Below the pieces are notes generated by a model. It was not told the origin of the DNA. It made no database searches and saw only the letters and a list, made by a program, of their open reading frames with translations. Positions 1 to 7,141 of a stretch of DNA of 15,306 bases are shown one piece after another (position 1 is the stretch's first letter; each line of letters opens with the position of its first letter). The stretch is taken from the NCBI GenBank assembly GCA_002430925.1, contig DJDD01000167.1, positions 1 to 15,306 of the forward strand. Reading direction: 5' to 3'. This DNA comes from Flavobacteriales bacterium UBA5933 (GTDB lineage: Bacteria; Bacteroidota; Bacteroidia; Flavobacteriales; Weeksellaceae). Position numbers and translations under genes: made by a program.

Positions 1-100
1 TCTATTCTCGATACAATTTTTCTACATTTTAATGCGAAAAATTACTCGTATTGACGAATTTTAATTCCAAATGCACACGGGTAAATGTTTATATTTAGTG

Positions 101-127
101 AAAATGATATAACATTTTTATCATTTT
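101..127. repeat. AT-rich perfect hairpin, possible terminator of an upstream gene
   Basis: AAAATGATA at 101-109 is the exact reverse complement of TATCATTTT at 119-127, giving a 9-bp stem with a 9-nt loop, and the right arm runs into a T-rich stretch. No gene is visible between 1 and 300, so this may end transcription of a gene lying to the left of the window. The stem is almost all A/T and therefore weak; chance occurrence in such AT-rich DNA is possible. Confidence 0.35.
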
Positions 128-179
128 TTCTATCGAATTGTTTTTTACAATTTATGTTATGGTTCTAGCTTTTCTATTC

Positions 180-233
180 ATTTTATGGAGATTTTTTTAG
201 AATAGAATAATTTCTAAATCATCTTCATAAAAT
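180..233. repeat. Long imperfect inverted repeat upstream of the MFS gene
   Basis: The arm at 180-202 (begins ATTTTATGGAGAT) matches the reverse complement of 211-233 (begins ATTTTATGAAGAT) at about 20 of 23 positions if one T is bulged, with a loop of about 8 nt. It ends some 67 bp before the MFS start codon. It could be an operator, a leader hairpin or a weak bidirectional terminator. I found no convincing TAnnTTTG promoter box between it and the gene. Apart from this and the hairpin at 101-127, I see nothing in the 300-bp leader. Confidence 0.4.
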
Positions 234-300
234 AATTTTATATACTATATGATTATGATGGTATATATTTTGTTAATTAGCAAAACTTAACTGATAATTA

Positions 301-1470
301 ATGATGAAAAAACATATAGCAAGAGTATCGATTACAATTTTATTTTTCTTTTTTGGAGGTTGTGGTGCTTCATGGGCATCAAGAATACCAACAATAAAAG
401 ATACTATGCAAGTATCAGATTCAGCTTGGGGATTTGTTTTACTTTATATTTCTATTGGTACTTTGATTACATTACCTTTTGCAGGTAATATTGTAAAAAA
501 AATAGGAAGTAAAAAAGGGACTTCTATTTTTCTTATCACTTATCTTTTATTGCTTATTGGTATAGGTTTTTGGGATTCTTTATTATTATTAAAGTTGAAT
601 TTAGTTGCATTTGGTGCTTTGGGAAATATGACAAATATTGCAATTAATACGCAAGCCTTAAATATATCTAAACAATATAAAGGTCAAATAATAGGATCTT
701 TGCACGGAACATGGAGTATTGGAGGATTTATTGCTTCTTGGATAGGAGCTGAGATGATAGGTCTTTCTGTTCCTCCATTGAATCATTTTTTAGTTTATTC
801 ATCAATCGCAATAGTGCTATCAATCATTCTTTTTCGTAATTTATTGGAAGATGAAATTGTAGATAATAATTTAGAAATAAAACATACATCTAAATTTGTT
901 TTCCCAGACAAAAATTTATTTTTATTAGGCTTTTTAGCATTTCTTGCCATGGTTATTGAAGGAACTATGATGGATTGGTCTAGTGAATATATGAAACATA
1001 TTGTAAAAGCACCTCAAGATTTGATAGGTTATGGATTGACAGCTTATATGTTTATGATGGCATCAGGTCGATTTTTATCAGATATTGTAGTTCATAAATT
1101 AGGTCCTAAAATTACCATTTTTATATCAGGTTTATTAATTTTCATTGGTTTATTATCAGCTGTTATTTTTCCTACAATTTATTGTACAATTTTTTCATTT
1201 ATGATAGTTGGTATTGGAGTTTCGGGGATTGTTCCATTAGTTTATAATACAGCAGGATCTAATGGGAAAATTCCTACAGAGCAAGCTTTAACAATTATAA
1301 CAAGTATAGGTTTTATAGGTTTTTTCTTAGGGCCACCAGTAATAGGTTTTGTAGCACAAACATTTTCTTTGAAAAATGCTTTTTTCTGGATAGCTTTCTT
1401 TGGAATAGCAATTACGTTGGTTTGTAATTTTATTGATTTTAAAACAAAAAAACAAGAATCATCTATTTAG
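301..1470 (+). CDS. MFS transporter, YbjJ-like
   Basis: A 389-residue inner-membrane protein with about 12 hydrophobic segments in two halves split by a charged stretch near residues 183-200, the usual major facilitator layout. Family marks include a conserved opening in the first helix (GASWASRIPTIKD, residues 22-34), a loop 2-3 motif A variant (AGNIVKKIGSKKG, 61-73), NIAINTQAL (112-120) and the LHGTWSIGG segment (134-142). These fit the YbjJ/fucose-permease-like group, whose substrates are mostly unknown; sugar or drug export would be a guess. Translation could begin at either of two adjacent ATGs. It is monocistronic in this window: a hairpin-rich leader lies before it and a strong terminator follows. 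It converges on the secreted-protein gene and shows no functional link to it. Confidence 0.88.
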   Translation: MMKKHIARVSITILFFFFGGCGASWASRIPTIKDTMQVSDSAWGFVLLYISIGTLITLPFAGNIVKKIGSKKGTSIFLITYLLLLIGIGFWDSLLLLKLNLVAFGALGNMTNIAINTQALNISKQYKGQIIGSLHGTWSIGGFIASWIGAEMIGLSVPPLNHFLVYSSIAIVLSIILFRNLLEDEIVDNNLEIKHTSKFVFPDKNLFLLGFLAFLAMVIEGTMMDWSSEYMKHIVKAPQDLIGYGLTAYMFMMASGRFLSDIVVHKLGPKITIFISGLLIFIGLLSAVIFPTIYCTIFSFMIVGIGVSGIVPLVYNTAGSNGKIPTEQALTIITSIGFIGFFLGPPVIGFVAQTFSLKNAFFWIAFFGIAITLVCNFIDFKTKKQESSI

Positions 1471-1501
1471 TAAATTTATATAGTATTCATTTTATAAAAT
1501 A

Positions 1502-1530
1502 TAAGCTCAATAGAATTTCTATTGAGCTTA
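1502..1530. terminator. Bidirectional intrinsic terminator
   Basis: TAAGCTCAATAGAA (1502-1515) and its exact reverse complement (1517-1530) form a perfect 14-bp palindrome around a single T, flanked by T/A-rich runs on both sides. It lies between two convergent genes and can serve both. Its AAGCTCAA stem recurs in the terminator at 7142-7168. Confidence 0.85.
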
Positions 1531-1557
1531 TTTAATATTATTATTAATAATAAAATA

Positions 1558-2454
1558 TTAGTTTTTTACGAAAACTTGTCCCATAGATTGTACTCCGTAA
1601 ACACGTCTTCTAGTGATTGTTCCAAATTCCCCTTCATATCTAGCTTGTATACTGAAAGTGTATGTTCCTGCAGCAAGGTTATCTATAGTGTAAGCAATAG
1701 GAAAATTATATCTAACACCAGTTGATCCTACAGAAGTACTAGTAGACCAAGAGCTCATCATAATACTTTCGTATGAATTATTAACTGTACCTGTTTGTAC
1801 TAATTGAAAGCGAATAGAACCAGTAGAAGCAGCAGATGCAAGGATTTCTCCCCATCCTGTAAAGTTAAGAGTTACTTTTGATGATGTAATACCAGAAGGG
1901 ATAGTAACCGTTACACTACAGTCATTAATTGTAGTATAGCTTGAATTTAATGTTTGTGGAGTGTTAATAAATCCATTTAAAGCTGTGTATGATAATTTCC
2001 AACTTTCGGTAGGTTGATTTGTAATAACGTCTAAATCCCAACCACTATTTCCATTTGCGGTAATTAAAGCAAAAGATCCTGGATTAATAGTAACTGTACT
2101 AACATTACCAGATGTTCCTCCGATACGAAGATTTCCTCCGCTTGCAGGATTAATAATTAAATTAGAAGTTGTACTATTATTTTTAATAAAATATTTTCTA
2201 CCTCTAAAATCGTTAGCAGTATCATCTGCTGTAGATACACTTGGTAAAGTGAACGTAGAAGCACTTGTACCACTAAAAGATAGGTGATAGTCATTATTTA
2301 ATACAGTATAGGAAGTTGCTGTAATTTCTTTATAATTACCTTCTATAGATCCAGCAACATCTAATGTACTAGAAGGAGTTGAGGTATTAACACCAACTTG
2401 AGAATATCCCAAAAAAGAAGCTAATAATAGCATCAAACAGTAAGCTTTTTTCAT
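1558..2454 (-). CDS. Secreted protein of unknown function, GVNTSTP-type N-terminus
   Basis: A 298-residue protein with a Sec signal peptide (MKKAYCLMLLLASFLGYS, cleavage probably before Q19). The mature protein opens with QVGVNTSTPSSTLDVAGSI, a short segment very common at the start of Bacteroidota secreted proteins. The rest is rich in Ser, Thr, Asn and Gly with alternating hydrophobic residues, as expected of beta-rich extracellular proteins. Two parts can be guessed: a repetitive beta region (about 45-150) and a beta-sandwich-like region (about 155-298) ending in VYGVQSMGQVFVKN. There is no lipobox cysteine and no clear type IX secretion C-terminal domain, so its final location is uncertain. 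It has its own candidate promoter and is divergent from the dioxygenase operon. Function is not recognisable. Confidence 0.82.
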   Translation of the reverse strand: MKKAYCLMLLLASFLGYSQVGVNTSTPSSTLDVAGSIEGNYKEITATSYTVLNNDYHLSFSGTSASTFTLPSVSTADDTANDFRGRKYFIKNNSTTSNLIINPASGGNLRIGGTSGNVSTVTINPGSFALITANGNSGWDLDVITNQPTESWKLSYTALNGFINTPQTLNSSYTTINDCSVTVTIPSGITSSKVTLNFTGWGEILASAASTGSIRFQLVQTGTVNNSYESIMMSSWSTSTSVGSTGVRYNFPIAYTIDNLAAGTYTFSIQARYEGEFGTITRRRVYGVQSMGQVFVKN

Positions 2455-2524
2455 ATAATTGATTTAGTAAAGATTATTAAATAAACATTTTAGAGTATTT
2501 ATAGCAATTATCATACCTAAAAAT

Positions 2525-2555
2525 CAATATTACATTATAGTTACATAACAACAAA
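2525..2555 (-). promoter_or_regulatory. Candidate promoter for the secreted-protein gene
   Basis: Read on the minus strand, TTTG (2555-2552) is followed after 19 bp by TAATATTG (2532-2525). This matches the Bacteroidota pattern TTTG-N19-TAnnTTTG with one mismatch in the -7 box. The start codon lies about 70 bp downstream, leaving a leader of roughly 60-65 nt. The assignment rests on consensus only. Confidence 0.5.
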
Positions 2556-2557
2556 TA

Positions 2558-2587
2558 TTCACCTACACATATACTCTGTTTACCTCT
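2558..2587. promoter_or_regulatory. 21-bp-spaced direct repeat, possible LytTR regulator operator
   Basis: TTCACCTAC (2558-2566) and TTTACCTCT (2579-2587) share TT-ACCT and start exactly 21 bp apart, two helical turns. LytTR regulators commonly bind two direct 9-bp repeats separated by about 12 bp, the geometry seen here. The pair fits between the -33 boxes of the two divergent candidate promoters (2552-2555 and 2592-2595). The operon on the right encodes a LytTR regulator, so autoregulation is plausible. A third TACCT at 2514-2518 is not in phase. The sequence does not match the published AgrA-type consensus, so this is inference from spacing and position. Confidence 0.35.
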
Positions 2588-2591
2588 AAAA

Positions 2592-2623
2592 TTTAATAAT
2601 TCAATTTCTTAACGATATTTTTG
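2592..2623 (+). promoter_or_regulatory. Candidate promoter of the cupin-dioxygenase-sensor operon
   Basis: TATTTTTG at 2616-2623 is an exact TAnnTTTG -7 box. TTTA at 2592-2595, 20 bp upstream, is one base off the TTTG -33 box. Transcription would start near 2630, leaving a leader of only about 12 nt before the ATG at 2643. A GAGG at 2637-2640 is too close to that ATG to be a normal ribosome-binding site. Confidence 0.5.
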
Positions 2624-2642
2624 ATTTTATATAAATGAGGAT

Positions 2643-3278
2643 ATGATAAGATTGTGTAAAGCTGAGAATAGAAGTTTATTCGAGAATAATTTTCTACGTA
2701 TAAATGCATTGGATGAAGGGACAAATGTTTCTGATTTTGCATTTATTGATGATATAGCCCTAAATGAATTTGGAATTTATCAAAAAGTTATAAAAGAAAG
2801 TGGATATCTTATTTTATTGCCTTTGCTGAATGGAATTCATCTGAATATGAATGGTTTTAATTGGAATATAAAAGCTAATCAAGTTTTTGTATATTATTTG
2901 GAAAAAGGTTCTATCATAGAAATTCAAGGAGAATTAAAAGAAGAATATTCTTATTTATACTCATTGTTTTTAATTCGTCCTCATGCACTAATTAGTAATA
3001 GTATAGCACCAATTGTATTAGAAAAAAATAATCACTTAAATAAGATAGTTAGACACAGTTTATTTAATGTTTTTCTTGGGAAATTTCAAGATAGAAAAGA
3101 ATCCGAATTACCATTAAAAAAAGTTGAAAGAAGTTGGTTAGTTATTTCATTGACAGGGATTTTTGAAGTTCATGATCGATTAATTGAATCTAGAGATTTA
3201 TTATCTATTGGTTCTGATGAACATGTAGATTTTGAATCATTAAGTGAGGATTCATTGTTAATGGTTATTGATTATTAA
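2643..3278 (+). CDS. Pirin/quercetinase-like cupin protein lacking the metal site
   Basis: A 211-residue protein, predicted cytoplasmic since there is no signal peptide. The C-terminal 40 residues (GIFEVHDRLIESRDLLSIG at 172-190, then ESLSEDSLLMVIDY at 198-211) resemble the end of pirin and YhhW-type quercetin 2,3-dioxygenases, where 'GxFEVxxRLLxxRDGLAL' and 'ALSxDAxILLxE' occur. The N-terminal half looks like a beta-rich cupin fold, but I cannot find the pirin HPHRGFE-type histidine cluster, so it is probably not a metal-dependent dioxygenase by itself and may bind a ligand or a partner. It is first in a six-gene operon, 23 bp before the first dioxygenase gene. Similarity is limited to short motifs, so the family call is moderate. 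Confidence 0.6.
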   Translation: MIRLCKAENRSLFENNFLRINALDEGTNVSDFAFIDDIALNEFGIYQKVIKESGYLILLPLLNGIHLNMNGFNWNIKANQVFVYYLEKGSIIEIQGELKEEYSYLYSLFLIRPHALISNSIAPIVLEKNNHLNKIVRHSLFNVFLGKFQDRKESELPLKKVERSWLVISLTGIFEVHDRLIESRDLLSIGSDEHVDFESLSEDSLLMVIDY

Positions 3279-3301
3279 ATTAACTCAAAAAATATAGAAA
3301 A

Positions 3302-4045
3302 ATGGAAAGAAAACAATTTTTAAAAAACAGTTTAGGATTTTTAGGCACTGCACTTATTTTACCAAAAGTTGCAATGTCTTGTAAAAGCGATGATAATTCT
3401 TCGGGAACATCTGATTCAGATACAACTAAAGGAGGAACAAATCAATCTTGTACAGTTTGGCCAACAGAAACAGAAGGTCCATTCCCAACTAAAACTCCAT
3501 CTAGTTATGTACGTACAGATATAGTAGGAGATCGAACAGGAGTAGACGCTACAATAGAAATCATTGTTCAGGATGTAAATAATAGTTGTGCACCAGTAGA
3601 AGGCATCATTGTTGATATTTGGCACTGTGATAAAGATGGAAATTATTCTCAATATGGAGGAACACAAATGCAACAAACCAATTATCAATCTTATAATTTT
3701 TTAAGAGGGAGACAAGTTACAGATTCAGATGGTAAAGTTAAATTTACATCTATTTTTCCAGGTTGGTATATGAGTCGTGCTACACATATACATGTACATA
3801 TTTATGATACAAGTGGCACTTCTGTAAAAGTTACACAAATTGCATTTCCAGAAAGTAGTGCTAGTGCCGTTGTCGTTGTAAATTCTGCTACTTCTTATGG
3901 CTATACAAAAGGAATGACAGGATATACTTATAATGCTCAAGATAATGTTTTTTCTGATGATACAACAGGTCAACAAATAGCAACTGTTTCTGGTAGCTTG
4001 AGTGAAGGATATACAATTTCCTCAACAATAAAAGTATTAATATAA
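3302..4045 (+). CDS. Exported intradiol ring-cleavage dioxygenase-like lipoprotein, copy 1
   Basis: A 247-residue predicted lipoprotein: ERKQFLK at 2-8 resembles a Tat motif with RK in place of RR, then a hydrophobic segment and a lipobox ending at Cys27 (AMSC). The mature part has the intradiol dioxygenase core: ETEGPFP (56-62), DIWHCDKDGNYS (105-116) and FPGWYMSRATHIHVHIYD (152-169). The expected Fe(III) ligands are Tyr115, Tyr156, His162 and His164, with Arg159 at the usual active-site position. Enzymes of this family insert both atoms of O2 into catechols. The residues after Cys27 (KSDDN) resemble the acidic surface-export signal of Bacteroidota lipoproteins. Cys50 and Cys96 are conserved in the paralogue and could form a disulfide. 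Its stop codon touches the ATG of copy 2. The substrate is unknown. Confidence 0.85.
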   Translation: MERKQFLKNSLGFLGTALILPKVAMSCKSDDNSSGTSDSDTTKGGTNQSCTVWPTETEGPFPTKTPSSYVRTDIVGDRTGVDATIEIIVQDVNNSCAPVEGIIVDIWHCDKDGNYSQYGGTQMQQTNYQSYNFLRGRQVTDSDGKVKFTSIFPGWYMSRATHIHVHIYDTSGTSVKVTQIAFPESSASAVVVVNSATSYGYTKGMTGYTYNAQDNVFSDDTTGQQIATVSGSLSEGYTISSTIKVLI

Positions 4046-4885
4046 ATGGATAGAAAAGATTTTATAAAAAATAGTTTAGGATTTTTAGGAGCAAGTTTAA
4101 TTGTTCCTAAGGTTCTAATGAGTTGTAATAACTCAAAAGTAGACCAAAAATCAGATTGTGAAGTTTGGGATTCTGAAACGGAAGGACCATTTCCTACAAA
4201 GCAACCATCAGAATATTCTCGTTCTGATATAAAAGGAGATAGGACAGGAGTAAATACTACTATAAAAATTATAGTAACTGATGCTGATGATAACTGTAAA
4301 CCTTTAAAAGATGCTATTGTAGACATTTGGCATTGTGACAAAGACGGAAATTATTCTCAATATGGAGGAATGGTTATGCAGCTTACAGATTATAAGTCGT
4401 ATAATTTTTTGAGAGGAAGACAATTAACGAGCGAAAAAGGTGAGGTTCAATTTAGTTCAATTTTTCCTGGATGGTACATAAGCCGTGCAACACATATACA
4501 CGTACATATTTATGATAAAACAGGTAAGTCGTTAAAAGTTACACAAATTGCATTTCCAGAAGGGAAAGATTCTGCAGTTGTTGTGGTTAATGCAGCAAAA
4601 TCTTATGGTTATACTAAAGGTATGGATGGATATACCTATAATGCAGATGATAATGTTTTTTCTGACGATGTTGATGGAAATCAAATAGCAAAAGTTTCTG
4701 GTAGCTTAGAAAAAGGTTTTATGATTGATGCAAATATTGTAATTTCAACTAAAAATATAGAAGAATTTAAAGAGCCAATAGGAGGACCTGGAGGACCAGG
4801 AATGCCACCACCAGATGGAAAAATGGGACTACCATCAGGAGGAAAACCAATGGGGCCGCCACCAACAGAACAACAACAAAAATAG
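4046..4885 (+). CDS. Exported intradiol ring-cleavage dioxygenase-like lipoprotein, copy 2, with Gly/Pro-rich tail
   Basis: A 279-residue close paralogue of the preceding gene, evidently from tandem duplication. It has the same N-terminal plan (DRKDFIK at 2-8, lipobox LMSC ending at Cys27) and the same active site: Tyr103, Tyr144, His150 and His152, with Arg147 nearby. Two things differ. After Cys27 the sequence is NNSKVDQK, without the paired acidic residues of copy 1, so it may stay facing the periplasm. It also has a C-terminal tail from about 244, rich in Gly and Pro, with PPPDGKMG at 254-261 and GPPP at 270-273, ending in Gln-rich TEQQQK. The start directly follows the upstream stop (TAAATG), suggesting translational coupling. 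The role of the tail is unknown. Confidence 0.85.
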   Translation: MDRKDFIKNSLGFLGASLIVPKVLMSCNNSKVDQKSDCEVWDSETEGPFPTKQPSEYSRSDIKGDRTGVNTTIKIIVTDADDNCKPLKDAIVDIWHCDKDGNYSQYGGMVMQLTDYKSYNFLRGRQLTSEKGEVQFSSIFPGWYISRATHIHVHIYDKTGKSLKVTQIAFPEGKDSAVVVVNAAKSYGYTKGMDGYTYNADDNVFSDDVDGNQIAKVSGSLEKGFMIDANIVISTKNIEEFKEPIGGPGGPGMPPPDGKMGLPSGGKPMGPPPTEQQQK

Positions 4886-4888
4886 AAT

Positions 4889-5404
4889 ATGTCAACAAAG
4901 ATTCATAAAGTACAATTTGCTTTTCGATTAATTATAGATGCTAAAACTACATCTGTATGGGAAAAATATGTTTTAGAAGCAACATATAAAGAGTATTCTT
5001 TACAAGAACAACTTTTTCAGGATGTAAATAATAAAGTAAATACCTTTATGGATCTTAAAAGAATAAATCCGAAAGCAGAACAATTGCATTATTTAGTAGG
5101 AATGAGTGCTATTCATTATATTGAACAATTGAAAGGTAATCTCTATCAAATCAAAGATAATTTAAATAAAACGCATCTTAAATTCATAAATTTTGAAATA
5201 GATATTATCAATTCATCCAATAAAAATTTTAATGAACATAAGATTGGAATTACATTTTATACGCAACAATATTATTACTTTGGTGAAGTAAATAATTGTT
5301 ATTTAGTAGCAGAAAATATAGAAAATCTAGATTTTATACCAACAATGATGATTCCAAGTCGACCATTTTTTTCAATCTCATCAATCTCAATAAAAGATGA
5401 ATAA
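4889..5404 (+). CDS. Hypothetical protein in the dioxygenase-sensor operon
   Basis: A 171-residue protein I do not recognise. It has no signal peptide or membrane helix and is probably cytoplasmic. It is rich in Lys, Asn, Ile and Tyr, with a middle part that looks alpha-helical (about 60-95) and a beta-like C-terminal part containing FYTQQYYYFGEVNNCYLV (123-140). The start is 3 bp after the copy 2 stop and its end overlaps the kinase gene by 8 nt, so it is almost certainly translated as part of the operon. Its place just before the kinase could mean a regulatory accessory role; that is only a guess from position. Confidence 0.75.
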   Translation: MSTKIHKVQFAFRLIIDAKTTSVWEKYVLEATYKEYSLQEQLFQDVNNKVNTFMDLKRINPKAEQLHYLVGMSAIHYIEQLKGNLYQIKDNLNKTHLKFINFEIDIINSSNKNFNEHKIGITFYTQQYYYFGEVNNCYLVAENIENLDFIPTMMIPSRPFFSISSISIKDE

Positions 5405-6443
5405 AAAAATTACAAAAAGAGAAATCGTAATTTTCTCTATAATTTCAGTTGTATTTATATTAATTCCTTTTTTATCTGTTTCAAATAATGATACAGCTAA
5501 TAATGTTTTGTTTGAAACAAGGCATTTCAGAAGAATGTTATTTGAGAACATATTGTTATTAATGTTCTTTTTTTTGAATTATTTCTTATTAATTCCGAAG
5601 TTATATTTCAAAAAAAAATATATTATTTATAGCCTAATATTAATCGCTTGTTTTTTTATCGTTTATAAAATTCCTGAGTGGAGTTTTCATTTACAAAAAA
5701 TTCCTAGAAAAGAGCCACCAAGGTTTGATAAATTTAGACATGATGGTCCTCCTCCTCCAAATTTTGTAATGTGGAGTCCAAAAATATTAATGTTTTTTTC
5801 TTTGGCTATAATTTCTCTTTTTATAAGACAAAATAAGCGCTATGTAGAAATGAAAGAACAGAAGCAGTTATCAGAAATTGCTTATTTGAGAGCTCAAATT
5901 AATCCTCATTTTTTATTTAATACATTAAATAATATATATGCTTTAACGTTACAAAAATCTGATTACGCCTCAGATGCTGTAATGAAATTATCTAAAATGA
6001 TGAGGTATGTAGTATCACATTCATCAAAAGATTTTGTACCATTACGTGAAGATTTAGAATACATTAAAAATTATATAAAGCTGCAACAACTTCGTTTGAT
6101 TAATAATAATTCAATCGATTTTCAAATTAATGGAGATGGTTCAGATTTGAAAATATCACCCTTATTATTAATTAATTTTATAGAGAATGCCTTTAAATAT
6201 GGTATAATTGATGATGATGATAATCCAATAAAAATTAATATTTCTATTGATAATAATACATTAACAATGTTGGTAGAAAATACAATTCTAGATGATGCAA
6301 ATCTTATTGAGGAGAAGAGCGGAATTGGATTAAAAAATACTAAAAAACGCTTAGATGTAATTTATGCAAACCGCTATCAATTAGAAATAAAGGAAACAAG
6401 TTCCAATTATTTTGTTAGATTAAAATTATTTTTAAATGATTAA
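5397..6443 (+). CDS. LytS/YehU-type sensor histidine kinase
   Basis: A 348-residue membrane kinase. Four hydrophobic helices (about 10-28, 48-67, 76-92, 128-144) with Lys-rich ends place the N-terminus and catalytic part in the cytoplasm. The loop 93-127 should be periplasmic and holds a striking stretch, PPRFDKFRHDGPPPPNF (107-123). The His_kinase domain starts near 160 with LRAQINPHFLFNTLNNIYAL, phospho-acceptor His171. The ATP-binding part has FIENAFKYG (261-269) as N box and SGIGLKNTKKRL (308-319) as G box. There is no PAS, HAMP or large sensor domain, so the loop and helices must do the sensing. It overlaps the preceding and following genes by 8 nt each. It should phosphorylate the LytTR regulator encoded next. 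Confidence 0.93.
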   Translation: MNKKITKREIVIFSIISVVFILIPFLSVSNNDTANNVLFETRHFRRMLFENILLLMFFFLNYFLLIPKLYFKKKYIIYSLILIACFFIVYKIPEWSFHLQKIPRKEPPRFDKFRHDGPPPPNFVMWSPKILMFFSLAIISLFIRQNKRYVEMKEQKQLSEIAYLRAQINPHFLFNTLNNIYALTLQKSDYASDAVMKLSKMMRYVVSHSSKDFVPLREDLEYIKNYIKLQQLRLINNNSIDFQINGDGSDLKISPLLLINFIENAFKYGIIDDDDNPIKINISIDNNTLTMLVENTILDDANLIEEKSGIGLKNTKKRLDVIYANRYQLEIKETSSNYFVRLKLFLND

Positions 6444-7122
6444 AGCAATTGCTGTAGATGATGAACCTCTAGCCTTGATAGTTTTAGAAACATACTGTAA
6501 AAGAAATAATGAGGTAGAATTAATAAAAACTTTTTCAAATTTAAAAGATGCTCAAAAATACATCAATCAATTTCCTATTGATTTAATGTTTTTAGATATA
6601 CAAGTTTCAAGAACAAATGGAATGGAATTTTATAAGAAATTAGAAAATAAAATTCCAGTGATATTTACAACAGCATTTGAAGAATATGCGGTAGATGGGT
6701 TTAATGTTTCGGCATTAGATTATTTACTGAAGCCTATTGAATATGAACGATTTGAAGAAGCTGTTTATAAGGCTAAAAATAGTTTAGGAAATAATAAGGT
6801 TAAAGATGAAAATGATTTTCTATCAATTCGCGCAGATTATAAATTAAATAAAATTTATTACGAAGAAATAGAATATATTGAGGGATTAGATGATTACGTA
6901 AAAATCCATTTATCTGATAATAAAAAGATAACAGCAAGAATGTCTATGAAATCTCTTTTAGAAAAATTACCTGATAATCTATTTATTAGAGTACATCGTT
7001 CCTTTATTATTCCTATCAAGAGAATTAAATCAGTTCAAAATAAATCAATTTTCTTAGAAAATAAAGAAATTCCTATTGGGGATACTTATAAATCTGTTGT
7101 TTCAGATATTTTTAAGAATTAA
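6436..7122 (+). CDS. LytTR-family response regulator
   Basis: A 228-residue two-domain regulator. The receiver domain (1-115) has the acidic pair Asp8-Asp9, phospho-acceptor Asp54 in LMFLDIQVS, Thr79 and Lys99 in the LLKP motif. The LytTR DNA-binding domain (about 127-226) has IEYIEGLDDYVKIHL (145-159) and the typical RVHRSFIIP (185-193). It pairs with the overlapping kinase gene and closes the operon, followed at once by a terminator. The direct repeat at 2558-2587 is the best candidate binding site in the window. The protein itself looks complete and functional. Confidence 0.94.
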   Translation: MIKAIAVDDEPLALIVLETYCKRNNEVELIKTFSNLKDAQKYINQFPIDLMFLDIQVSRTNGMEFYKKLENKIPVIFTTAFEEYAVDGFNVSALDYLLKPIEYERFEEAVYKAKNSLGNNKVKDENDFLSIRADYKLNKIYYEEIEYIEGLDDYVKIHLSDNKKITARMSMKSLLEKLPDNLFIRVHRSFIIPIKRIKSVQNKSIFLENKEIPIGDTYKSVVSDIFKN

Positions 7123-7141
7123 CTTTCATTCAGTATTTTAT

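Noticed and set aside
1522..1725. Plus-strand frame at the end of the secreted-protein gene
   Set aside because: It begins inside a terminator stem and is antisense to the conserved end of the minus-strand gene.
3416..4341. Minus-strand open frames opposite the dioxygenase genes
   Set aside because: They lie antisense to two clearly coding genes with intact catalytic motifs and give low-complexity Cys/Ile/Ser-rich translations typical of shadow frames.
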